Under the pieces are notes generated by a model. That model had not been told where the DNA came from. It did not search any database and was given only the letters and a program-made list of their open reading frames with translations. Position numbers and translations under genes: made by a program. Below are positions 1-6,810 of a stretch of DNA of 7,086 nt, one piece after another. The stretch covers positions 1 to 7,086 of the forward strand of contig CAJOQF010000112.1 of NCBI GenBank assembly GCA_905236295.1. The letters run 5' to 3'. The first letter of the stretch is position 1; the number at the start of each line of letters is the position of its first letter. The stretch comes from an uncultured Eubacterium sp. GTDB lineage: Bacteria; Bacillota; Clostridia; Lachnospirales; Lachnospiraceae.

Positions 1-705
1 CTCATAAAGCTTTGTTGACTTGCCGCTCTGACCTGAGATGATAAGCGGAGTACGAGCCTCATCGATAAGAACCGAGTCAACCTCATCGATGATAGCGTAA
101 GCGAGTCCTCTTTGAACAAGCTGTTCCTTATAGATAACCATGTTATCTCTAAGGTAATCAAATCCGAGCTCATTGTTTGTGACGTAAGTAATATCACACT
201 CATACGCTTTCTTTCTCTCGTCATGCTCCATGTCGTTTAAGACAACTCCGACCGTAAGTCCCAAAAACTCATGAATCTGTCCCATCCACTCAGCATCACG
301 CTTCGCAAGATAGTCATTGACTGTTACGATATGTACGCCCTTTCCGGTCAACGCGTTCAAGTATGCCGGAAGAGTCGACACGAGGGTCTTTCCTTCACCG
401 GTTTTCATCTCTGAAATACGTCCCTGGTGAAGAACTATTCCACCGATAAGCTGAACTCTGAAGTGCTCCATGTTGAGCACTCTCTTACCTGCTTCTCTGA
501 CTACGGCGAACGCCTCTACCAAAAGGTCATCAAGCGTTTCACCGTCCTGATATCTTTTTTTGAATTCTTCTGTCTTAGCTTTGAGCTCCTCATCTGTAAG
601 CTCCTGCATCTTTGGTCTTAATGCTTCAATTTTATCTACAAGAGGTTTTACTCTTTTTAGCTCTCTCTCCGAATGCGTGCCAAATATTTTCTCAGCAATG
701 CCCAT
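1..705 (-). CDS. secA: Protein translocase ATPase SecA, N-terminal part (235 codons, cut by the window edge)
   Basis: SecA is the cytoplasmic motor ATPase that drives preproteins through the SecYEG channel. The frame is open from the ATG at 705 to the window edge, so only the first 235 residues are present. It starts [18 protein letters not shown], a typical SecA N-terminus. Walker A reads MKTGEGKT at residues 100-107 with the nucleotide lysine at 106. The DEAD-type Walker B reads DEVDS at 207-211, followed by the [12 protein letters not shown] signature. These positions match E. coli SecA within about two residues. This part covers most of nucleotide-binding domain 1 and enters the preprotein-crosslinking domain. 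An AGGAGA Shine-Dalgarno lies at 718-723, a rather long 12 nt from the start. secA is downstream of the folate/redox unit on the same strand, separated by 185 nt of hairpins and a candidate promoter. Identification is certain; whether it is a single housekeeping SecA or one of two paralogues cannot be seen. Confidence 0.97.
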   Translation of the reverse strand, partial: MGIAEKIFGTHSERELKRVKPLVDKIEALRPKMQELTDEELKAKTEEFKKRYQDGETLDDLLVEAFAVVREAGKRVLNMEHFRVQLIGGIVLHQGRISEMKTGEGKTLVSTLPAYLNALTGKGVHIVTVNDYLAKRDAEWMGQIHEFLGLTVGVVLNDMEHDERKKAYECDITYVTNNELGFDYLRDNMVIYKEQLVQRGLAYAIIDEVDSVLIDEARTPLIISGQSGKSTKLYE

Positions 706-761
706 ATTTGTTTGTCATCTCCTAACTTAAAACTTAACATTTTATCTGAAATCTCGATAAA

Positions 762-784
762 TAAGCGCAATTACCTTGCGCTTA
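762..784 (-). terminator. Perfect 9-bp inverted repeat in the secA leader (weak terminator or leader hairpin)
   Basis: On the minus strand TAAGCGCAA (784-776) pairs perfectly with TTGCGCTTA (770-762) across a 5-nt loop. A short U-rich but broken tract (TTATC) follows. It could end transcripts from the upstream reductase gene. If the candidate promoter at 801-829 is used, it instead forms the first structure of the secA leader, about 10 nt after the start point. The U-tract is poor, so strong termination is not expected. Confidence 0.45.
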
Positions 785-800
785 CCGTACAGATTTTAGT

Positions 801-829
801 ATTTTAACATTTTTTCAAATAACACACAA
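801..829 (-). promoter_or_regulatory. Candidate sigma-A promoter for secA
   Basis: On the minus strand TTGTGT (829-824) is followed after exactly 17 nt by TAAAAT (806-801), a fair match to a -35/-10 pair, with an A at the predicted start near 794. The -35 lies inside the 3' arm of the inverted repeat that follows the reductase gene. The leader to the secA ATG would be about 90 nt. AT-rich sequence makes chance matches easy, so this is tentative. Confidence 0.35.
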
Positions 830-865
830 TAGCCTGAATATTAACATTGTGTGAACCACAGGCTA
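823..865 (-). terminator. Two interleaved inverted repeats after the reductase gene (weak terminator or alternative structures)
   Basis: Two perfect inverted repeats interlock. CACACAAT (823-830) is complementary to ATTGTGTG (846-853), with a 15-nt loop. TAGCCTG (830-836) is complementary to CAGGCTA (859-865), with a 22-nt loop. They share sequence and cannot both form fully in one hairpin. In the minus-strand transcript the first is followed by TTATTTG, a weak U-tract. The block lies 25 nt past the reductase stop codon, as expected of a 3'-end structure. Confidence 0.4.
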
Positions 866-890
866 AAATGTATGTTAAAATAGATCAATT

Positions 891-1796
891 TTATGAATTG
901 TTTTTTTGAATCTCACTCAAGTAAGACACCGCTGAAAGTGCCGCAACATTACCCTCTCCGGCAGATTTAACATACTGGTACGGAGTACCGGTTATGTCAC
1001 CGCATGCAAAAACTCCGGGGATACTCGTCTTCATGGATCTGTCAACTTTGATGCTGTTGCCTTCCATCTCAAGTCCGGCAATGATCTTCTCAGGAGAGAT
1101 ATTGTCTCTTAGAATGAACACTCCGTCAACTTCGATATCTCCGGCCTTCAGTTTAAGACCTTCCACCTTTTCCTCTCCGATCACCTCAAGCGGCATACTG
1201 CCGACAAGCTCTACATTATCAGGCGATGATGCTCCTCGAAGCGCATCATTTAAAGAAAACTTGCCCTCCTCATAAAGCGGAATGTAGTAGACTTTTGAAC
1301 AGATTTCCGAAAGAAACATTGCCTCCTCGACTTCTTTTTCAGACTCAGCTATAACGGCAACCGGCTTGTCCCTGTAGAAATTGCCGTCGCAGGTCGCACA
1401 ATAACTGACTCCTCTTCCGAGAAGGTTGTCTTCGTTCTTATATGGTTTCCCGAAGCTGATACCGGTAGCAATTATAACCGAAGTAGCCTCGTATATTGTA
1501 TTGCTCTTGGTCTGGAGACCGAAAACTCCCTGCATATCAATTATAGAAGTAACCACTTCATCTGTTATCGCAATGCCAAGGCTGTCAAGGTGGTTTTTAA
1601 AATAGCCGTTTAACTGCAGACCCGAGACATTTGGCAGTCCCGGATAATTGAGAATCTTTTCGGCTTTGTCAACCTTTGGGCTGAGCGCAGGATTTCCAAA
1701 CAATGCAATGTTCTTGTTTCTGATTTTTAAAGTTATCGCCGCCGAGACCCCTGCCGGTCCCGTGCCGATTATCGCAACATCTACTCTTTCTCCCAT
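891..1796 (-). CDS. Thioredoxin reductase-like flavoprotein lacking NADPH motifs (ferredoxin-dependent FFTR type)
   Basis: A 301-residue FAD disulfide oxidoreductase, close to the usual length of low-molecular-weight thioredoxin reductases. The FAD Rossmann motif is GTGPAG at 11-16, with IATG at 109-112. The redox disulfide is CATC at 133-136, inside YCATCDGNFYR. The C-terminal FAD motif is GVFACGD at 261-267, then TGTPYQYVKSAGEG. Canonical enzymes have GGGxSA and HRRxxxRA for NADPH. The aligned positions here read IAESEKEVEEA (149-159) and IPLYEEGKF (172-180), so both motifs are absent. That pattern is known from clostridial FFTRs, which take electrons from ferredoxin; the donor here is inferred. 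The ATG at 1796 has AAAGGAG at 1801-1807, 4 nt upstream. The gene begins 29 nt after folD and is probably cotranscribed with it. No thioredoxin gene is in the window. A different redox partner is possible. Confidence 0.85.
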   Translation of the reverse strand: MGERVDVAIIGTGPAGVSAAITLKIRNKNIALFGNPALSPKVDKAEKILNYPGLPNVSGLQLNGYFKNHLDSLGIAITDEVVTSIIDMQGVFGLQTKSNTIYEATSVIIATGISFGKPYKNEDNLLGRGVSYCATCDGNFYRDKPVAVIAESEKEVEEAMFLSEICSKVYYIPLYEEGKFSLNDALRGASSPDNVELVGSMPLEVIGEEKVEGLKLKAGDIEVDGVFILRDNISPEKIIAGLEMEGNSIKVDRSMKTSIPGVFACGDITGTPYQYVKSAGEGNVAALSAVSYLSEIQKNNS

Positions 1797-1825
1797 GTAT
1801 CTCCTTTAACTAAACTTTTTATCTA

Positions 1826-2680
1826 TCACTCCGACATTCTCTTTGCCGCTCTGACTACGTGTTCAAGAAGAATGCTTGTGGTTATCATTCCGACTCCTCC
1901 CGGAACCGGAGAATATGCCTTTACCAAACTGTCGGCATCCTCTGCCACAACATCTCCGACCAGCTTGCCGGTGTTGGGATCTATGCTAGTTCCGACATCT
2001 ATTACTATCTGTCCCTCACTAAAGTATCCTTTATTTACAAGCTGTGCCTTGCCCATGCATGAGACAAGGATGTCTGCTTTTCTGGCAATCCCTGTAATAT
2101 TATTTGTTCTGGTGTGACAGATCGTAACCGTCGCATCTCTGTATGTAAACATCATTGCAAGCGGTCTTCCGACAACTATGGAACGACCGAGCACAACAAC
2201 ATTTTTACCTGAGATCTCTACTCCGTAGTGATCCAACATTTCCACTACCGCCTGAGCTGTACACGGAGCATACCCGATATCTGCGTTTGTAAACACTCCG
2301 CTCAAAGATCCCTCCGTGCATCCGTCCACATCCTTTATGGGTTTTATCATACGCATTGCCCTGCCCTCGTCGATATGAGCCGGCAACGGTCTAAACATAA
2401 GGATTCCATGAACGGTATCATCATAATTGAGGAGCTGAACCTCTTTATAAAATTTATCAACCGGCACATCAGTCGGAAGAACAACGTTCTTTATGCCCAC
2501 TCCGATCTGATCTGCGCGCTTTTTGGCCGCATTTTCATATGCAATGTCATCCGGTCTGTTGCTGACTCTAAGTATCGCGAGAGTCGGCATAACACCTTTT
2601 GACTTTAATTCACTTACCTCTTTTATAAGTCTGTTGTTCAAGCTTTCTACAACCGGTTTACCTTTAAATAATTCCGCCAT
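1826..2680 (-). CDS. folD: FolD-family methylene-THF dehydrogenase, probably without cyclohydrolase activity
   Basis: FolD oxidises 5,10-methylene-THF to 5,10-methenyl-THF and in most bacteria also hydrolyses it to 10-formyl-THF. The 284 residues match family length. Family landmarks: KDVDG at 116-120 (folate site), PCT at 139-141, GRSIVVGRP at 165-173 (nucleotide loop), CHTRT at 188-192 and PVPGGVG at 258-264. The catalytic Tyr is Y48, but the Lys four residues on (E. coli K54) aligns with A52, with Lys only at 53 and 54. The Gln of the usual VQLPLP (E. coli Q98) is F96 in MFRPLP. Both residues are known to matter for cyclohydrolase, so this copy is probably dehydrogenase-only, with the neighbouring FchA doing the second step. 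The ATG lies one base past the fchA stop codon; a weak AGG inside the end of fchA suggests translational coupling. Family certain, reduced activity inferred. Confidence 0.93.
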   Translation of the reverse strand: MAELFKGKPVVESLNNRLIKEVSELKSKGVMPTLAILRVSNRPDDIAYENAAKKRADQIGVGIKNVVLPTDVPVDKFYKEVQLLNYDDTVHGILMFRPLPAHIDEGRAMRMIKPIKDVDGCTEGSLSGVFTNADIGYAPCTAQAVVEMLDHYGVEISGKNVVVLGRSIVVGRPLAMMFTYRDATVTICHTRTNNITGIARKADILVSCMGKAQLVNKGYFSEGQIVIDVGTSIDPNTGKLVGDVVAEDADSLVKAYSPVPGGVGMITTSILLEHVVRAAKRMSE

Positions 2681-2681
2681 A

Positions 2682-3302
2682 TTAACCTACTTTCTTTAAT
2701 ACTTCGGCGCTAACCTTATCTGCTCTGTCCCCGTATTCCGCGAGCATATCATCGGCATCTTTTTTCATAGCGTCGGCGTATGCCCTGTCCTTCATAAGGC
2801 CAACATTTATCTTTACATTGAAATATGCTCCCAGAAGAGCTGCCTTTGCACAGGCTGCACCAACACCGGCATCTGAGATTGCAAGCTTTGAGCCCTTATC
2901 GGCAAAGCCCTCCAGCAAAACTATCACCGCACAGCACTCTCTCATAATATCCATAGGAGCACTGCAGGCTGTCCGAAGAGCCTCTTCCATTGTCTTCTCA
3001 CGCTTCGGATCATCCTTCGGTATTGAGTAAGCCTTGGATAGGGGGTCAAAACATTTTGCATCCTCATCGATCAATGAAAGAAGCCTGTCCATATGTGCCT
3101 TTGAACTCTCCATAAGCTTTTTTATGGAATCCTCGACATCTGCATATTTCTTCTTTCCTACAGTGAGACTTCCAACCATATTCCCGAGAGCCATAGCAAG
3201 CGCTCCGACTAAGGCCGATGCACCGCCGCCCCCCGGAACCGGAGCCTTTGAGGCAAGTACTTCTGTGAATTTTTCTATACTGTATTCTTTAAAACTATCC
3301 AT
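2682..3302 (-). CDS. fchA: Stand-alone methenyl-THF cyclohydrolase / cyclodeaminase-family protein FchA
   Basis: A protein of the formiminotransferase-cyclodeaminase C-terminal family. Stand-alone members in Clostridia hydrolyse 5,10-methenyl-THF to 10-formyl-THF in the cytoplasm. From the ATG at 3302 it has 206 residues, the usual size. The signature PVPGGGGASALVGALA covers residues 21-36, with GKKKY at 49-53, an acidic DEDAKCFD segment at 79-86 and SDAGVGA at 143-149. A longer reading from a TTG at 3335 adds 11 residues but has no Shine-Dalgarno and begins 6 nt from a terminator T-tract. The ATG at 3302 has AGGGA at 3308-3312, so it is preferred. It is the first gene of a unit with folD (1-nt gap) and the reductase. 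Cyclodeaminase activity is an alternative, but folD next door and no histidine-degradation gene favour cyclohydrolase. Confidence 0.88.
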   Translation of the reverse strand: MDSFKEYSIEKFTEVLASKAPVPGGGGASALVGALAMALGNMVGSLTVGKKKYADVEDSIKKLMESSKAHMDRLLSLIDEDAKCFDPLSKAYSIPKDDPKREKTMEEALRTACSAPMDIMRECCAVIVLLEGFADKGSKLAISDAGVGAACAKAALLGAYFNVKINVGLMKDRAYADAMKKDADDMLAEYGDRADKVSAEVLKKVG

Positions 3303-3341
3303 TGTATCCCTAAGTCTTTCTATCGTAATTTCCAAGCAAAC

Positions 3342-3380
3342 AAAAAAATGACTATTCGAAACCGCAGTCTCGAATAGTCA
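3342..3380 (-). terminator. Strong rho-independent terminator after the chemoreceptor gene
   Basis: On the minus strand TGACTATTCGA (3380-3370) pairs perfectly with TCGAATAGTCA (3359-3349). Three more inner pairs (GAC with GTT, one of them G-U) give a 14-bp stem capped by a TGCG tetraloop. Seven consecutive T residues follow at once (3348-3342). It starts 33 nt past the receptor stop codon. It overlaps the predicted start point of the fchA promoter; see the findings. Confidence 0.88.
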
Positions 3381-3381
3381 T

Positions 3382-3410
3382 ATAATAACAATAATTGTCT
3401 GTTTTAGCAA
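3382..3410 (-). promoter_or_regulatory. Sigma-A-like promoter for the fchA-folD-reductase unit
   Basis: On the minus strand TTGCTA (3410-3405) is followed after exactly 17 nt by TATTAT (3387-3382). This lies just past the receptor stop codon and upstream of the terminator hairpin. The start point expected 7 nt after the -10 is an A at 3375, inside the first arm of that hairpin. The leader to the fchA ATG would be about 73 nt. It is the best -35/-10 match in the window; no other plausible promoter lies between the receptor and fchA. Confidence 0.6.
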
Positions 3411-3413
3411 GTT

Positions 3414-5498
3414 TTAGAGACGGAATTGTCCAACGACCTCTCCTATCTGATCTGAGTTCTGATGGTTGGTGTCGGTAATCTCACCCATCTTGTCAGAGAT
3501 ATCCTGCATGTTCTCATTCTTCTCAACGATTTCCGTAACCGCACGCTCGTTCTCTTCGGATGCCTCGGAAACAGCCTTTGCACTGTTTACGATATCCTGC
3601 ATGTAGTTGCGAAGCTCATGCATGCTCTGGGTGATAGCTTCGATCGCGTTTTCAATCTCCGCCGACTGTATGCCATACTCCTCGGATACATTTGCGAATC
3701 CCTCAAAGTTCTTTAAGATATCATTCTCCATGTAGTCAATAATATCTGCGAAGCAGTTGCGGACGTTGTCGATTGAGGTGTTTGAATCACGGACAATATC
3801 CTGAATATGTCCGGCTGTTGTAGCACTCTGCTCAGCAAGCTTTGAAATCTCATCAGCAACTACAGCAAATCCCTTACCTGCCTCACCGGCACGTGCTGCC
3901 TCGATTGAAGCATTAAGTGAAAGGAGATTCGTCTGTGAGCTGATCTCAAGGATCTCGTCTACCATCGAATTGATATTCTCTATTGCATGGAGACCATTGA
4001 CTGCCTCATCAATCTTATCCTTCTGCGCATCGATGGTATGACGGCTCTTCTCGAGAGAGGTATTTGCATTAACCTTGATTTCCTGTGCCTTAGAAAGAAG
4101 GTTCTCTGTAACATTTGCAGACTGATCAACCTGCTCTGTGATCTCATCTACTGAGTTGAATACAGAGTCAACAGCTTCCTCAACAGTCGCAACACTCTGA
4201 TTGGTGTTTGTGATACTGGCAAACAGCTCCTCTGTAATAGCCGCATTGTTCGTGACGCAATCCGAGAGTTCCTGCATAGTACCGCCGAGTGTATTGGCTG
4301 TTCCGCCGATGTCATCTCTGCAACCCTCAAGCTGATGAACCGCTTCCCTGAGGGAATGCGCCATGTTTTTCAACGCCCCTACCATGCGTCCTATCTCATC
4401 TTTTCTCTTTGCAAGAGGTTTAAGATCATCCGTAAGGGTAAGGTTGAGGTCTCCGAATCTCTGAATAGTCTTTGCAATCTTCGGAAGTCCGCTCAACATA
4501 CTTGAAGCAACTATAGCAGCCACTACCGCAATCGCAACTGCTACCGCTATACAGATAATTGCGATAAGCCTTGCAATGGAATTGGAAGCTGCAAATACCT
4601 CAGATGTCTTGTCTTGCATTGTAAACAGCCATCCCTTATCGGCCATATAATAATTGGCAGCTATATACTCCACACCATTCTTTTTTGTATTAGATACTAT
4701 GATATCTTCCGGTGATGTCTCTTTTACAGTCTCGACAGCTGCTCCATACTCCGGATCATTATCAGCGACAGCCGCACCTATAAGAGCCGGATCCTCGCTG
4801 TTAAAGAGGTATTGCCCCGTGTTGACATCGACAAGATAATAATTAGCATTTTCCATGCCCTTTACCGGCTGTGCATCAAACATATCAAGCAAAGGTTGCG
4901 TTATTGCACCTCCACCACAAAAACCAATGAGCTTTCCATTTTCATTTCGAATAGGTACATAGTTAACGATAACTACCTGTCCGCTATTCGGCGATACTCT
5001 CGCCCCAGCAAAAAAGGTTTCTCCCTCTTCTTTAACCGCATCAAGGCTTGCAATGAGCTGGTCTCTTGCTTCACCCTCCTCGCGCATTAAAGTTCCAATA
5101 GTATCAGGATTGGAATGTAACAGGGTATCTGTATTGAGATCACCTAAAAACAACCCCTCGAATCTGTCTGGGAAAACACATTCTTTATAATGCTGTACAT
5201 ACGCCTCTCCGGATTTAAATGTATAATCCCCTGCAATCGGCTCTGCCTCTCCATTCTTTTCTTTAAGATACATTCCCAGCAACTCATTTTGCGAAAAGCC
5301 GACAACAGCATTCTTTATGGATGTATTGTACTCATTAATCAGACTGACCCTCTGCTCGACAGCTTCAGAGAGCAACTGCTCTGCATCGGTCTGAGCCATC
5401 TGAGTAACCTTTTTCTCAGTAACAAGGAAAAGCGCTGCCATTCCCACAACGACTACAATCAATATTACTGCTGTAAGCTTGGTCGATAGTTTCTTCAT
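3414..5498 (-). CDS. Methyl-accepting chemotaxis protein (Cache-HAMP-MCP signal)
   Basis: A transmembrane chemoreceptor that senses an extracellular ligand and controls the CheA/CheW complex. From the ATG at 5498 it has 694 residues: MKKLSTKL then a first membrane helix at about 9-26. An extracellular sensor follows at about 27-305, with Cache-like segments such as [19 protein letters not shown] (about 175-193) and a second lobe beginning near YYLVDVNTG (220-228). The second membrane helix is at about 308-333 and a HAMP domain with DEIG at about 334-387. The long helical signalling domain has the conserved hairpin tip ([19 protein letters not shown], 520-538, then [11 protein letters not shown]). 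There is no C-terminal CheR-binding pentapeptide; it ends GQFRL. The frame stays open 37 codons upstream, but the ATG at 5498 has a good AAGGAAG Shine-Dalgarno 8 nt away and directly precedes the membrane anchor. The ligand is not predictable by eye. Confidence 0.96.
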   Translation of the reverse strand: MKKLSTKLTAVILIVVVVGMAALFLVTEKKVTQMAQTDAEQLLSEAVEQRVSLINEYNTSIKNAVVGFSQNELLGMYLKEKNGEAEPIAGDYTFKSGEAYVQHYKECVFPDRFEGLFLGDLNTDTLLHSNPDTIGTLMREEGEARDQLIASLDAVKEEGETFFAGARVSPNSGQVVIVNYVPIRNENGKLIGFCGGGAITQPLLDMFDAQPVKGMENANYYLVDVNTGQYLFNSEDPALIGAAVADNDPEYGAAVETVKETSPEDIIVSNTKKNGVEYIAANYYMADKGWLFTMQDKTSEVFAASNSIARLIAIICIAVAVAIAVVAAIVASSMLSGLPKIAKTIQRFGDLNLTLTDDLKPLAKRKDEIGRMVGALKNMAHSLREAVHQLEGCRDDIGGTANTLGGTMQELSDCVTNNAAITEELFASITNTNQSVATVEEAVDSVFNSVDEITEQVDQSANVTENLLSKAQEIKVNANTSLEKSRHTIDAQKDKIDEAVNGLHAIENINSMVDEILEISSQTNLLSLNASIEAARAGEAGKGFAVVADEISKLAEQSATTAGHIQDIVRDSNTSIDNVRNCFADIIDYMENDILKNFEGFANVSEEYGIQSAEIENAIEAITQSMHELRNYMQDIVNSAKAVSEASEENERAVTEIVEKNENMQDISDKMGEITDTNHQNSDQIGEVVGQFRL

Positions 5499-5554
5499 AT
5501 GATTTACTTCCTTTCCCTTTAAATATTTAATTTTTCGAAAAAAACTATATATAT

Positions 5555-5584
5555 ATAATACTACTTTTTTATGTGTAAAATCAA
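5555..5584 (-). promoter_or_regulatory. Candidate sigma-A promoter for the chemoreceptor gene
   Basis: On the minus strand TTGATT (5584-5579) and TATTAT (5560-5555) are separated by 18 nt, giving a start near 5548 and a leader of about 50 nt to the ATG at 5498. It lies downstream of the preceding gene's terminator, so the receptor is probably transcribed alone. The -10 runs into an alternating AT tract, which blurs its exact position. No motility-sigma (TAAA-N15-GCCGATAT) match was seen here. Confidence 0.42.
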
Positions 5585-5627
5585 TAATTTTTACGAATTT
5601 TCGAGTCATTTTCTGACAATTTTGTAT

Positions 5628-5670
5628 AAAAAAGAGAATATCCCACTGTTTATCGCAATGGGATATTCCC
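5628..5670 (-). terminator. Rho-independent terminator after the EF-hand protein gene
   Basis: On the minus strand GAATATCCCA (5668-5659) pairs with TGGGATATTC (5645-5636) across a 13-nt loop. A further G-U and a G-C pair extend the stem to 12 bp. TC is followed by TTTTTT (5633-5628) at the end of the stem. The hairpin starts 7 nt past the stop codon. Confidence 0.85.
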
Positions 5671-5677
5671 TTTTCCT

Positions 5678-6748
5678 TTAATAAGCCAGATCAAGATGTT
5701 GCACCGTCCCCGCCGTTCCATCTTCCATCAGATAAAAACCTGATTTTCGGATAGCCGCATAGGGATCATTTGTCCGCATATCATTGAGCGAAAATTCAGT
5801 GCTTACACTTGCAAGACATATCGCTCCGACACCGGCTTTCGACAGACCCACCAGCCGATCCTTCCCATCAGCATCCTTTGACCAGATTAGAAGATCCTCA
5901 AAAACGCTGTCATTTTCATCTATCCAGCCGTTTCCGTCCTCATCATATTTCGCAAGATCTTTAAATCCGTCTCCGGAACCGGTTCCAAAAAGTTCCGATC
6001 CATTATCTATCGTTCCGTTTTTGTCTTTATCGAGAGCCAGAAACCCTCCCGATGTCGGCATATGAATCTCATCAAGAACACCGTCACAGTCCAGATCAAA
6101 TGTAAAGGTCTGATCGCTAACCTTCGCAACATCACTGTCAAGATTAATCACAAGCGGATCCATATATGTTACCTGTTCCAATTTTGACGCATAGGAACTT
6201 GTTTCAAACTCGCGCGACATATTGAGATTGATATTGAATTCAATCTCTCTTCCGTCTGCGGTCTTCACTGTACCGGTCGTGGAAAACGACGTATTCTCAC
6301 TCTCGTACATTGAATAAGACATCTCAAGTCTCTGGGTTGATGTAACAAATGAATTGTATCCATACCCGTTGGTCTGTGCATAAGCATCGAAAATCGAGTT
6401 TCCTGTTTTATAATCAAACGGACGTCTACCGAGCAAGATGTTCATAAGATAACTCAGGGTTTCATATCGAATCTCATGCATGGTTTTTGCATAGTCGGTG
6501 TCATTAGAAATATTTTTCATCTTCGCCGACTTGAACCCGCCAAGTAAAATAGAGAAACTGCTCTCTCCATCAGTACCGTCATCTCCCTTTTGAGATACTG
6601 ATTCGCCACCATCCTCCGTGCCCATAGCCTTTATCTCCGGCAATGTCGCCGCACGGGACATGATAGCTTCCTGCTTGACTACGGCAGATTCAGTCCTTTG
6701 ATACTGCCTAGCTGAAGTCATCGCAATGTTTGCCGAGTCAATCTTCAT
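5678..6748 (-). CDS. Conserved protein of unknown function with EF-hand-like calcium loops
   Basis: 356 residues without a signal peptide or membrane helix, so probably cytoplasmic unless exported by a non-classical route. Residues 1-65 are polar and Gly/Asp-rich. A helical patch follows (about 88-108), then a beta-rich part with [19 protein letters not shown] at 163-181. The C-terminal half holds three acidic loops: [10 protein letters not shown] (218-227), [16 protein letters not shown] (240-255) and [12 protein letters not shown] (269-280). The last two fit the EF-hand D-x-D-x-N-G-x-I-D pattern. It ends [21 protein letters not shown] recall similar uncharacterised proteins in motile Firmicutes and Proteobacteria, with no established role. 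The ATG at 6748 has a consensus AGGAGG at 6757-6762, 8 nt upstream. Terminators lie on both sides, so it is probably a single-gene unit. Calcium binding is inferred from the motif; a flagellar or surface link is only suggested by the adjacent receptor. Confidence 0.85.
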   Translation of the reverse strand: MKIDSANIAMTSARQYQRTESAVVKQEAIMSRAATLPEIKAMGTEDGGESVSQKGDDGTDGESSFSILLGGFKSAKMKNISNDTDYAKTMHEIRYETLSYLMNILLGRRPFDYKTGNSIFDAYAQTNGYGYNSFVTSTQRLEMSYSMYESENTSFSTTGTVKTADGREIEFNINLNMSREFETSSYASKLEQVTYMDPLVINLDSDVAKVSDQTFTFDLDCDGVLDEIHMPTSGGFLALDKDKNGTIDNGSELFGTGSGDGFKDLAKYDEDGNGWIDENDSVFEDLLIWSKDADGKDRLVGLSKAGVGAICLASVSTEFSLNDMRTNDPYAAIRKSGFYLMEDGTAGTVQHLDLAY

Positions 6749-6775
6749 AAGCTATTCCTCCTAAAAATCTTTTTC

Positions 6776-6808
6776 TTCAATATTCAATTGTCAATGTATC
6801 GTGCACGA
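6776..6808. promoter_or_regulatory. Three 7-nt-spaced repeats next to a 10-bp palindrome upstream of the EF-hand gene
   Basis: TTCAATA, TTCAATT and GTCAATG lie head to tail at 6776-6796, a TCAAT core repeated three times with 7-nt spacing. A perfect 10-bp palindrome TCGTGCACGA follows at 6799-6808. Both lie between the upstream terminator and the Shine-Dalgarno, where promoter and operator elements of the EF-hand gene would be expected. On the minus strand TTGACA (6794-6789) overlaps the repeats but has no convincing -10 at 16-18 nt. A protein-binding role is unproven. Confidence 0.25.
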
Positions 6809-6810
6809 AC

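Noticed and set aside
427..621. Plus-strand open frame opposite secA.
   Set aside because: Antisense shadow of a clearly conserved SecA reading frame. The same holds for plus-strand frames opposite the reductase, folD, fchA, receptor and EF-hand genes.
690..720. Short upstream ORF overlapping the secA start (ATGACAAACAAATATGGGC, then a stop shortly after).
   Set aside because: Eight codons, out of frame, overlapping the Shine-Dalgarno itself and with no ribosome-binding site of its own. No resemblance to SecM.
706..890. Riboswitch or structured non-coding RNA between the reductase gene and secA.
   Set aside because: Only simple hairpins are visible; I recognise no known riboswitch core such as THF, SAM or cobalamin motifs. 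The same was true of the fchA leader.
4148..4330. Open frame of about 60 codons on the minus strand inside the chemoreceptor gene.
   Set aside because: Out-of-frame shadow in the helical signalling domain, with no Shine-Dalgarno and composition typical of a frame shadow.
5545..5560. Alternating AT tract as a microsatellite or phase-variable promoter spacer.
   Set aside because: Only about seven AT units, and the tract follows rather than separates the -35 and -10 elements, so slippage would not obviously alter the promoter.
5499..5609. N-terminal extension of the chemoreceptor by 37 residues to an ATG at 5609.
   Set aside because: It covers the candidate promoter and AT-rich leader, has no good Shine-Dalgarno, and puts a basic stretch before the membrane helix. 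The ATG at 5498 has AAGGAAG at proper spacing.
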